Shown here piece by piece: positions 33,770 to 44,403 of a stretch of DNA of 64,000 nt. The DNA lies in assembly GCF_033568475.1 (NCBI RefSeq), contig NC_133123.1:54629522-54693521 (forward strand), read 5' to 3'. The DNA comes from Henckelia pumila. Its lineage: Eukaryota > Streptophyta > Magnoliopsida > Lamiales > Gesneriaceae. The notes beneath the pieces are model-generated. The model made no database searches. It was not told the DNA's origin and worked only from the letters and a program-made list of their open reading frames with translations. The position numbers were made by a program, and so were the translations under genes. How positions within the stretch are numbered: the first letter of the stretch is position 1; each line of letters starts with the position of its first letter.

Positions 33770-34950
33770 TCAAAACAACTCAGGATGGTCTTTACGCATC
33801 CTGTCCTCAAGCTCCCAAGTAGCTTTCTCGGTGCCTCGGTGCTGCCACTGAACTAAAACCAAAGGAATGACTTTGTTCCGTAAAACATTATCCTTATAAT
33901 CCAGGATACGAAGAGGTTTCTCAACATAAGTCAAATCCTTGTCTACCTGAACCTCAGATCGCTGTAGAATATGAGATTCATCCACCACGTACCATCGCAA
34001 CAGAGATACGTGGAACACGTCGTGAATACTTGATAGATGCGGTGGCAAAGCTAGTCGATAAGCCAAATCCCCAATGCTCTCCAAGATCTCAAACGGACCG
34101 ATAAATCTGGGAGACAACTTGCCCTTAAGGCCAAATCTGAGAATCTTGCAGAAAGGTGACACTCTAAAAAACACTTTCTCCCCGACCTCGAACTGCAAGG
34201 GCCTACGCTTGATATTAGCATAACTGGCCTGACGATCCTGTGCAGTTTTAATCCGTTTCTTGATCTGATCAACAATATCTATCGCTTGCTGGATAAACTC
34301 CGGTCCCTCAGCCTATCTCTCCCCCACTTCTTCCCAGAAGAGTGGAGTACGACAACGTCGCCTGTACAACGCCTCAAAAGGTGCCATCCCAATACTAGTA
34401 TGATAGCTGTTGTTGTACGCGAACTCGATCAACGGCAAATAATCCTGCCAGGCTGAACCAAAATCCATGAAGCACGCTCTAAGCATATCCTCCAAAGTAC
34501 GGATAGTGCGCTCTGACTAACCATCAGTCTCCGGATGATAGGCTGTACTCAAACTGAGAGTAGTACCCATCGCACACTGAACACTCCCCCAGAATCTAGA
34601 AGTAAACCTGGGGTCCCGATCGCTGACAATGCTCACAGGCACTCCATGAAGTCGAACAATCTCCTGAATGTACATCCGTGCCATGCGATCCACAGAGTAC
34701 TCTCGGCTATAGGCAATGAAATGCGCTGACTTGGTGAGTCGGTCCACCACAACCCAGATAGCATCACAGTTCTTCGGGGATACACTCCCATTTCCATTTC
34801 GGAATAGGCAGACTGCGAAGCAATCCTCCAGGTCATCGGTGCTCTTCCTTGACCTATTGACACACCAAACATCTCGAAACAAACTGATAAACACTGCGTT
34901 TCATTCCCTTCCACCAGAAACGAGTACGGAGATCCTTGTACATCTTGTTG
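33770..34950 (-). pseudogene. Chromovirus integrase with chromodomain (fossil)
   Basis: Integrase core is recognisable from [22 protein letters not shown] and the FAYNNSYHTSIGMAPFEALY region. The GPFEILE and FHVSLL part follows, then a C-terminal chromodomain (about 33770-33930) with the VLVQWQHR..EKATWELED pattern. Chromodomains of this group bind methylated histone H3 and steer insertion to heterochromatin. Broken. Confidence 0.85.
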
Positions 34951-37196
34951 TTCCCAGGATGAATACTTAACTTAGTGCGATGTGCCTGAGACAAAATCTC
35001 CTCTCGCAACTCTTCATCCTGTGGAATCACAAGCCTACCAGACAAACACAGAAAGCCATCTGACTGATAATGAAATCCAGACGAGCTACCCTCGTTAGCT
35101 AAACGAGCTAAATGCTGGGTCTTCGAATAAGACATCTGAGCATCTCGGATCCGCGAATACAAGGCTGGCTCAGATAATATCGCAAACATCTGGATACTCT
35201 GCATACCTTTCTTATGCTTGAAGGTATAACCTGAAGTACAACAGTCACTGATCGCACTAGACATCGAACAAGTCTGAAGTGCGGATAGTCGCATCTTGCG
35301 ACTCAAAGCATCAGCGGTGAGATTAGCAGCTCCCGGATGGTACTTAATCTCGCAATCATAGTCCTTAAGCAAGTCCATCCAACGTCTCTGCCTCATGTTC
35401 AACTCCGCCTGAGTGAACAAATACTTGAGACTCTTATGGTCGGTGAAGATCTCAAATTTCTCGCCATACAGATAATGACGCCAGATCTTCAAAGCGAACA
35501 CAATGGCTGCCAATTCTAAATCATGGACTGGGTAATTGTCCTCGTGAAGCTTCAGCTGTCTAGAAGCGTATAGGATCACATGCCCATTCTGAGACAGGAC
35601 ACAACCCAACCCCTGAAGAGAAGCATCCGTGTAAACTACATACCCTCCAGATCCTGACGGTAATGCCAATACTGGCACAGAAGTCAACCGCCGTCGAAGC
35701 TCACAGAAATTCTCCTCACACTCGGAGGACCACTCGAAATCCACACCCTTGCGGGTAAGCTGCGTCAACGGTCGAGCTAACTGAGAAAAGTTTAGAATGA
35801 AGCGACGATAATACCCTGCTAGACCCAGGAAACTACGGATCTCAGCAACTGTTGTCGGACGCGACCAATTAAGTACCGCTTCAATCTTGCTTGGATCAAC
35901 AGAAATCCCTTCCCTGGATATGATATGGCCAAGAAAGACCACTCTATCCATCCAGAACTCACACTTGCTCAGCTTGACGTACAACTGCTCATCTCGAAGA
36001 GTCTGTAGTACTAACCGCAAGTGAGAAACATGCTCTTCCGTATTACGCGAATAAACCAAGATGTTGTCAATGAAGACCACGACAAACTTGTCCAAATACT
36101 CCCTGAAGACACGGTTCATCAGATCCATGAATATAGCCGGCGCATTGGTCAAACCGAATGGCATCACTAGGAACTCGTAATGCCCATAGCGAGTACGGAA
36201 TGCAGTCTTGGCTACGTCCTGATCACGGACTCTCAACTGATGATACCCAGATCTCAAGTCAATCTTGGAGTAAACTGATGTGCCCTGCAGCTGGTCAAAC
36301 AAGTCATCAATACGAGGCAACGGATACTTGTTCTTCACAGTGACTCGATTCAGCTGCCGATAGTCAATGCACAGCCGCATCTACCCATCCTTCTTCTTCA
36401 CGAAGAGAACAGGAGTTCCCCAAGGAGATACACTAGGACGAATGTACCCCTTGTCCAAAAGATCCTGTAGCTGATTCTTCAACTCATGCATCTCTGACGG
36501 AGCCAGATGATACGGTGCTCTAGAAATAGGCGAAGTACCTGGCATCAACTCTATGCCAAACTCGACTTCCCTAGCAGGAGGAAAACCCGGAATCTCATCA
36601 GGAAATACATCTAGAAATTCATCAACAACAGGAATGCTCTCTATCCCAATACTCTCAGCAGACAAATCAACTACATAGATAAGGTAGCCTTCCCCGCCAG
36701 ACTCTAGAGCTCGACAGGCTCTCAAAGCTGATACCAAAGGCATCGGGGGTCGCGCTCGCTCACCATAGAAAAACCAACTCTCACTCCCCTCTGGATGAAA
36801 GCGTACTAGTCTCTGATAGCAGTCCACTGAAGCTCGATAGGTAGACAACATATCTATTCCCAGAATGTAATCAAAGTCGTCCATTGCCAGGACCATGAGA
36901 TTCGCTAACAGAATGTTCTCTTCGAACTCTAAAGGGCAACCCATCACTAGACGCTTAGCCAAAGCAGATTGGCCCGTCGGAGTAGAAACAGACATCACTA
37001 CGTCTAGTGCAATGCATGGTAACTTATGCCTCTTAACAAAACGTGCAGAAATGAAGGAATGAGATGCACCAGTGTCAATAAGTACAAGAGCAGGTATACC
37101 ATAAAGCAAAAATATACCTGCGATGACTTTCTCATTCTCCTGCACAGTCTGATCATGTCTCAGGGCAAATACCTGGCCAGAAGCTCGTGGCCTCAA
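34951..37196 (-). pseudogene. Chromovirus protease, reverse transcriptase and RNase H (fossil)
   Basis: In order: aspartic protease (LIDTGASHSFIS), reverse transcriptase ([19 protein letters not shown] and palm region), RNase H ([13 protein letters not shown]), and the start of the integrase zinc domain. Protein similarity to plant Tekay/Del elements is strong. Broken, part of the same decayed polyprotein. Confidence 0.88.
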
Positions 37197-38152
37197 ATGA
37201 GAACTCCCAGCAGACTGTCCCTGCGACCTCTGCTGAACGGTGGCCTGAGAACCCGATCCTGAACCAGAACCAGAACCGCCTCCCCCAGACAGTGGACAAT
37301 CCCTCCGGATATGACCAGTCTCTCCACAACGGAAACAAGCTCCAGAAGCTCTACGGTACTTGTCGGATGGATGGTTCTTTCCACAGTGATCATACTTGTA
37401 CTTCTTACCGTAACGGACAACACCTCCAGAACCAGAGGAAGAAGAAGATCAAGACTTCTTGAAAGTTTGGGCACGGGGACCCAAAGAACTAGCAGGCCTC
37501 GACTGAGGGAAAGACCTGTTCCGCCGAATGCTGTCCTCCGCCTAGTGACAACGGCTCACCAAACCCTCGTAGGACATGTCGTCGCCAACTGCCACACGGT
37601 CATGGATCTCAAGGTTAAGGCCCTGAAGGAACAGATTATACTTCATCTCTGAGCTATCAGCAATCTCGGGGCAATAGGATAACAGATCAAAGAACCTCTG
37701 CTGATACTCATTGATAGACATGGCTCCCTGTCGCAGACTCAGTAGCTCGCCTGCCTTCGACTGACGGAGTGCAGGAGGAAAATACCGCTTTTGGAAAGCT
37801 GTGCGGAACTCGGCCCAGGTGGCCACTCCTCTCGCCGCAACAAAAGGTGCAGAAGTAAACCTCCACCACCTGCGCGCACGCCCATCCAGAAGATAGCCAA
37901 GGGTCTCCACCTTCTGCTCTTCGGTGCATTGGAAATCTGAAAAGTCGTCTCCATGCGGTCTAACCAGTTTTCCGCATCCTCCGGAGACTCACCTCCAACT
38001 AAGGGCTTAGGACCCATAGCTAAGAATCGACGCACAGTGAAACGCTCGTCATCATGATGACGATGACGCCGTTCTCGACGAGGCTCCCGGTCGGCATCAC
38101 CCCAACGCCCACCAACACTGCCATGAGAACTCCGGTCGTCACGATTTGCCAT
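37197..38152 (-). pseudogene. Chromovirus gag (fossil)
   Basis: Begins MANRDDRSSHGS. The gag core has ENWLDRMETTF, RARRWW and TWAEFRTAF..RYFP. A CFRCGETGHIRRDC zinc knuckle follows near 37310-37350. The start lies about 50 bp from the primer site. Broken. Confidence 0.85.
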
Positions 38153-38196
38153 CTACAAAAATATCTCATGATGAGACTAAATCCCAAGAATTCTTT

Positions 38197-38213
38197 TGCA
38201 TGCTCTGATACCA
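38197..38213 (-). other. Primer binding site, chromovirus
   Basis: TGGTATCAGAGCATGCA on the minus strand, four bases from the 5' LTR. Initiator-tRNA-Met type. Confidence 0.88.
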
Positions 38214-38217
38214 TAAA

Positions 38218-39529
38218 TGTAGTGACCCTTACCCGGATCACCTACTAAACAGAACTTTATGCATGCAATTTACTTAATTAAACAGATATCAGAATAAAAC
38301 TGCGGAAACCATAAATAATTTACAACCCCAAGTAAAGGAATCTGTAATTTATCCAATAATATACAACCAAATCGAATAGCTGTATAAACCCAAATAACAG
38401 TAATAAAACCTAAGCGAAGCTCCAACTGGCCAACCACTGACTAGCCCCTCCTGGATCCACCCTCCTCGTCCAATCGCAAACCTGCCCCATGGAATAGGGT
38501 GTCCAGAAAATACAGAGTACGAGACGTGAGCATAAAACGCTCAGTGCGAGAGTATGAGTATACATGCATGCAAAGTGAACTCCCTATAGACTCGAGGTCA
38601 AGGATTAGATAACAGAGACAGACCGGGCCCTGGTATGTAGCACGTTGTGTCGTCGCTTCAGGAGGTGGCTCCCATACCGAGATAACCGTGGATACGCCGG
38701 ACCCAAATCGATGGAAGTCCATCCACTAACAGGATAGGGTACAACCCTACTAACAGACATCTCGAAAGAGATACAGCAAGATGCAAATAAATGCAGCATA
38801 ATATCATGGCATATAAATCATGCAGTCACGTAATACATGCATACTCAGTCAGTATATCTCGAACAGTACTTTTGTACCTCAAAACAGTGCAAGCTCTACC
38901 AACTCTAGGTCCATGCCTATAGTCTGCTCTACACTGCCAAATGATGCTACTATCATTAAAGTGCTTCAAAACCCTTAACTAAGCAATTGCATACTCCTAA
39001 ATATTTATAGGAAGCAAAAGCTATACCTTCGTTCGTCGTTAGCCCTTTGATGTCGATGCCTCCAGAACTTGGGCACAACTCCGCTACGACTACCGAACGC
39101 CTCGCCGACCTCCGGACCAAGCCTAAGAAGACAAGAATAGTTCCAAAAGGACTAGAAAGGAAAGGAGAACTCGGAATTGGCAAATGAAGGTGAAGCCTCG
39201 GCCTTCTATTTATAGACAACGATCGGAACGTCCGAACCTCGATCGGAACGTCCGATCCTGCCATCGGAGCTTCCGAAGATTCTGATCTGCCATGTGTCAA
39301 AATATCACTAGTTGACTCCGGATAGGGGTGATCGGAGCATCCGGTCCTGATCGGAGCTTCCGATCTAGCCAATCGTCATGGATGACGTAATATGATCAGA
39401 GCTTCCGATCCTACATCGGAGCTTCCGATCCTGTTCGGAACTTCCGAACCTACCTTCGGAGCTTCCGAACTCTATTTAAGTAATTATGATTAATCCCTTA
39501 ATTACTGATTTCGGGTACAGGGTACTACA
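38218..39529 (-). repeat. Chromovirus 5' LTR
   Basis: 1312 bp, minus strand. Palindrome array about 39217-39470, TATA at 39207-39214. About 98% like the LTR at 32303 by eye, apart from array length. Confidence 0.93.
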
Positions 39530-39619
39530 TCACCCATCCTAGTACTGCTCTCGCCCAAGCACGCTTATCTTCGGAGTTCTGATGGGATCCGGTGCATTAG
39601 TGCTGGTATGATCGCACCC
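39530..39619 (-). pseudogene. 5S rRNA gene fragment at the chromovirus edge
   Basis: Nucleotides 1-90, only one difference from consensus (in the A box). The remaining 30 nt are absent next to the LTR. Confidence 0.92.
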
Positions 39620-40020
39620 AACAGTGAATGAATTCTTTATTGTTTTGTCTCTCGAATTTTGGATCGGAGGAACAGGAGCTGCAATTTCAAACGGACATAA
39701 CTTTCGATCTGCTGAGAGTTACGGGAGCTTCAGCCTGCTCACGCGAAGCTCTTCTCGATACCTACAGCGCGTATCTCGGTCTAAGAGATGGAGAAGCTCA
39801 AATTCAAACCCGGAGATGGGCTTTGGGGGAATTTTTCCCGTAGGGCGCGCTGAGACCCACCGAAGTGGCCCGCGTCACCCAGATCACACATTCACGTCGT
39901 GTGATTCAGTCTATTGCATCTTTTTTATCCGCGGATTGGACTGAAAGATTCGGAAATAGGACGGAGAGGAATCGGAAGAAAAAGATGTACGAGTAAGAAA
40001 AAAAAGAAACTAATAAAAAA

Positions 40021-40140
40021 TGGGGTGCAACACGAGGACTTCCCAAGGGGTCACCCATCCTAGTACTGCTCTTGCCCAAGCACGCATAACTTCGGAGTTC
40101 TGATGGGATCCGGTGCATTAGTGTTGTTATGATCGCACCC
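40021..40140 (-). rRNA. 5S rRNA copy, variant A-box subtype
   Basis: Carries A55T and G68A, with about five changes elsewhere. Follows a B spacer. Confidence 0.9.
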
Positions 40141-40540
40141 AACAGTGAATGAATTCTTTATTTTTTTGTCTCTCGAAATGCGGATCGGAGGAATAGGAGC
40201 TGCAGTTTCAAACGGACATAACTTTCGATCGGCTGAGAGTTACTGGAGCTTCAGCCTGCTCACGCGAAGTTCCACTTGATAACTATAGTGTGCATCTTGG
40301 TTAAAGATATGGAGACGCTCAAATTCCAAAATGGAGATGGTCTTGTGGGGCATTTTTCCCGTATGTCGCGCTGAGACCCACCAAAGCGGCCCGCGTCACC
40401 CAAATCGCACGTTCACATCGTATGATTTAGTCTATTTCATCTTTTCTATCCGCGGATTGGACTGAAAGAGTCGGAAATAGGACGGCGAGGAATCGAAAGA
40501 ACAAGAAGTACGAGTAAGAAAAAAAGAAATTAATGAAAAA

Positions 40541-40660
40541 AAGGATGCAACACGAGGACTTCCCAGGGGGTCACCAATCCTAGTACTGCTCTTGCCCAAG
40601 CGCACTTAACTTCGGAGTTCTGATGGGATCCGGTGCATTAGTGCTGGTATGGTCGCACCA
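40541..40660 (-). rRNA. 5S rRNA copy
   Basis: Full length. Carries G68A without A55T, and two other A-box changes. Confidence 0.88.
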
Positions 40661-40806
40661 AACAGTGAATGAATTTTTTATTGTTTTGTCTCTCGAATTG
40701 CGAATCGGAGGAACAGGAGCTGCAGTTTCAAACGGACATAACTTTCGATCGGCTAAGAGTTACAGGAGCTTCAGCCTGCTCACGTGAAGCTTCTCTTGAT
40801 ACCTAT

Positions 40807-40883
40807 TACTGCTCTCGCCCAGGCGCGCTTAACTTCGGAGATCTGATGGGATCCAGTGCATTAGTGCTTGTATGATCGCACCC
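40807..40883 (-). pseudogene. 5S rRNA gene fragment, 5' 77 nt
   Basis: Nucleotides 1-77 fused directly to the middle of an A spacer, giving a unit of about 270 bp. The C box is missing. Confidence 0.88.
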
Positions 40884-41283
40884 AACAGTGAATGAAGTCT
40901 TTATTGTTTTGTCTCTCGAATTGCGGATCGGAGGAACAGGAGCTGCAGTTTCAAACGGACATAAATTTCGATCGGCTAAGAGTTATGGGAGCTTCAGCCT
41001 GCTCACGCGAAGCTCCTCCCGATACCTACAGCAAGTATCTCGGTCTAAGTGATGGAGACGCTCAAATTACAACCCGGAGATGGTCTTTCATGGCGTTTTT
41101 CCCGTAGGGTGTGCTGGGACCCACCGAAGCGGCCCGCATCACCCAGATCGCACGTTCACATTGTATGATTCAGTCTATTTCATCTTTTCTATCCGCGGAT
41201 TGGACTAAAAGAGTCGGAAATAGGACGGAGAGGAATCAGAAAAACAAGAAGTACGAGTAAGAAAAAAAGAAATTAATGAAAAA

Positions 41284-41403
41284 AAGGGTGCAACACAAGG
41301 ACTTCCCAAGGGGTCACCCATCCTAGTACTTCTCTCGCCCAAGCGTGCTTAAATTTGGAGTTCTGATGGGATCCGGTGCATTAGTGATGGTATGATCGCA
41401 CCC
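41284..41403 (-). rRNA. 5S rRNA copy
   Basis: Full length, about nine changes, several in and next to the A box. Confidence 0.87.
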
Positions 41404-41802
41404 AATAATGAATGAATTCTTTATTGTTTTGTCTCTCGAATTGGGATCGGAGAAACAGGAGCTGCAGTTTCAAACGGACATAACTTTCGATCGGCTAAGA
41501 GTTACGGGAGCTTAAGCCTGCACATGCGAAGCCTCTCTCGATACCTACAGAGCGCATCTCGGTCTAAGAGATGGTGATGCTCAAATTTCAACCCGGAGAT
41601 TGTCTTTCGGGCGTTTTTCCCGTAGGGCGCGCTAGGACCCATTGAAGCGGCCCGCGTCACCCATATCACACGTTCACATCTTGTGTCTCAGTATATTTAC
41701 ATCTTTTATATCCGTGGATTGGACTCAAAGAGTCGGAAATAGGACGACGAGGAATCGAAAGAACAAGAAGTACGAGTAAGAAAAAAAGAAATTAATGAAA
41801 AA

Positions 41803-41922
41803 AAGGGTGCAACACGAGGACTTCCCAGGGGGTCACCAATCCTAGTACTGCTCTCGCCCAAACGCGCTTAACTTCGGAGTTTTGATGGGATCCGGTGCAT
41901 TAGTGCTGGTATGATCGCACCC
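41803..41922 (-). rRNA. 5S rRNA copy
   Basis: Full length, about five changes. The A box carries the GCGCGC variant common next to D spacers. Confidence 0.9.
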
Positions 41923-42321
41923 AACAGTGAATGAATTTTTTATTGTTTTGTCTCTCGAATTGCGGATCAGAGGAACAGGAGCTGCAGTTTCAAATGGACA
42001 TAACTTTCGATCGGCTAAGAGTTACGGGAGCTTCAGCCTGCTCACGCGAAGCTTCTCTCGATACCTACAGCAAGTATCTCGGTCTAAGAAACAGAGACGC
42101 TCAAATTATAACCCGAAGATGGTCTTTCGGGGCGTTTTTCCCGTATGGCATGCTGGGACCCACCGAAGCGGCCCGCGTCACCCAGATTGCACGTTCATCT
42201 CGTGTGATTAAGTATACTGCATCTTTTATATCCGCAGATTGGACTGAAAGAGTCGGAAATAGGACGACGAGGAATCGAAAAAAAAGAAGTACGAGTAAGA
42301 AAAAAAGAAATTAATGAAAAA

Positions 42322-42440
42322 AGGGGTGCAACACGAGGACTTCCTAGGGGGTCCCCATCCTAGTACTGCTCTCGCCCAGACGCACTTAACTTTGGAGATC
42401 TTATGTGATCCGGTGCATTAGTGCTAGTATGATCGCACCC
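42322..42440 (-). rRNA. 5S rRNA copy
   Basis: 119 nt with about nine changes, including the A box and nucleotides 36-46. Confidence 0.86.
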
Positions 42441-42838
42441 AACAGTGAATGAATTCTTTATTGTTTTGTCTCTCGAATTGCGGATCGGAGGAACAGGAGC
42501 TGCAGTTTCAAATGGACATAACTTTCGATCGGCTAAGAGTTACGGGAGCTTCAGCCTGCTCACGCGAAGCTCCTCTCGATACCTACAGCAAGTATCTCAG
42601 TCTAAGAGACGGAGACACTCAAATTACAACCCGAAGATGATCTTTCATGTCGTTTTTCCCGTAGGGCACGCTGGGACCCACCGAAGCGGCCCGCATCACC
42701 CAGATCGCACGTTCACATCGTATGATTTAGTCTATTGCATCTTTTCTATCCGCGGATTGGACTGAAAGAGTCGGAAATAGGACGGCGAGGAATCGGAAAA
42801 ACAAGAAGTACGAGTAAGAAAAAAAGAAATTAATGAAA

Positions 42839-42924
42839 AAAGGTTCAACACGAGGACTTTCCAGGGGGTCACCCATCCTAGTACTGCTCTCGTCCAGGCG
42901 TGGTTAACTTTGGAGTTCTGATTG
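42839..42924 (-). pseudogene. 5S rRNA gene split by gypsy element, 3' part
   Basis: Nucleotides 35-120. Bases 42920-42924 (GATTG) are the target duplication. With 49911-49944 it makes 120 nt. Confidence 0.92.
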
Positions 42925-44403
42925 TGTAGTGGCCCATATCCAGAATTAACGATAATGAGTAATTATCGTGTGATCATGTTATATTTAGTAAAACGTGATT
43001 AAGGAGATTTCCAAATGGATTAACGGAGCCGGAAATAGACCCAAAATGATCAGAAATGGTCCGGAGGGTCAGACAGATCGAAAGCTCCGAAGTTAGGATC
43101 GGATGCTCCGAAGGTGATCGGAAGCTCCGATGAACGATCGGAAGCTCCGATCGAATTACGTCATCCATGACGTGTGGTTGATCGGAAGCTCAGAACAGGA
43201 TCGGAAGCTCCGATCACCCCTATCCGAAGTCAACATGTGAGATTTTGACATGTGGCAGATAAGGATGTTCGGAAGCTCCGATGGTAGGATCGGAGGTTCC
43301 GATCGATGCCTATAAATATAAGGTCCGAGGCATTCATTTCTTGCCAATTCCGAATTCTCTCCTTCGCCCTCGTGGTCCTATTTTAGGGCTTTGGGTACTC
43401 TTATTTTAGAGTTGGAGTAGGGTATTTGTTTTAGTATAGTCAGACAGTGTCTAACATAGTCGTGGAGCAGTGCTCGTGTTGTAGAGCCGTGTTCAAGGCT
43501 GTGGATTCGCAGCATGGAAGTGCCCTAGTTGCGGAATAGTCGCCATCAGTGGGCTGACAACGGACGCAGGTATAGCTATGGTCTCCTTAAATTATTTAGG
43601 AGTATGCAATAGCTTAGTTAAGGCTTTTAGTGCTTATTGAATGATGCATGGGTATTTGCATTGTAGACTTGATGATAGGCTTGGAACCTAGAGTGGAACT
43701 ACTAGGACTGCCTTAGAAAGGTACGTAAGTACTGACTGAGATTGTCAGCGGATATGCATGCTTATGTGTTGCATTTATGTGTTTGCATGTTATTATTGTT
43801 ATGCGGCATGTGCATATCATCTTGTGCCTGTACATCTATATATCTTTCGAGATGAGCCAGTTAGGGTTGCTTAGCCCTGTTAGGACGTTTGATATCGAGT
43901 ACCCTTAGGTACTGATACCTCGAGGACTCCGTGGTCCGCGTCCGGGATTCGGGAATGAGTGGTCGCACACAGTGGTTAGCTACCCCGATGTGACGAGCTT
44001 ATATCCCAGGCGCCAGTTTGAGCAGTTTGTATACAATTATCCTAGATATGGATACCCTGTCATTTGCATGCATCATATTTGTATGTTTATCCGTGCTTTC
44101 GTATTGAGCTTAGAGCTCACGTCCAGTATTTTCTGTGTATCTAGATACCCTATTCGACGGGGCAGGTGTAGGTGCAGGATTGAGCACCAGGAGCCTGGAG
44201 GAGCCAGTGACCTTGAAGACAGCAGTATTTAGCTGTAGGTTTTTATCGAAGTAATTCGATTGGGTTGTATAAATCGAGTTTGTTAGCCGGTTGTATTTTG
44301 CCGGTCTGCTTGTATTTAAGTCTTCCGTAGCGATTTTATTTAATGCATGCTTAATTATGCTCTTAACTCTGATTAGGTAGTGGATCCGGGTAGGGTCGCT
44401 ACA
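42925..44403 (+). repeat. 5' LTR of the non-coding derivative
   Basis: 1479 bp with a palindrome array (about 43070-43308) and TATAAATA at 43311-43318. Confidence 0.92.
43070..43318 (+). promoter_or_regulatory. U3 palindrome array, bZIP-like site and TATA
   Basis: Seven or eight TCGGAAGCTCCGA-type palindromes. Between them, at 43158-43173, lies the near-perfect palindrome ACGTCATCCATGACGT with two facing TGACG motifs of the as-1/bZIP type. The array runs into TATAAATA. Confidence 0.72.

Larger units (their letters stand above)
31664..39529 (-). mobile_element. Tekay-like chromovirus (Ty3/gypsy), tandem LTR arrangement
   Basis: On the minus strand, reading right to left: LTR (38218-39529), primer site, gag, protease, reverse transcriptase, RNase H, integrase with C-terminal chromodomain, polypurine tract, LTR (32303-33634), then a second primer site and the beginning of another internal region (31664-32302). 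Two LTRs followed by a further internal piece is the mark of recombination between LTRs of neighbouring copies. The right end lies inside a 5S gene (its nucleotide 90) and the left end abuts 5S spacer. No target duplication is visible. The coding region is broken, with roughly half a dozen breaks. LTRs differ by about 2% by eye. Clade call rests on domain order and chromodomain. Confidence 0.92.
39530..42924 (-). repeat. 5S rDNA tandem array, block 4
   Basis: Spacers in order B, C, A (short), A, D, A, A. Begins and ends inside 5S genes, both against retrotransposons. D spacers (GCGAAGCCTCTCTCG, GTGTCTCAGTC) first become clear here. Confidence 0.94.
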
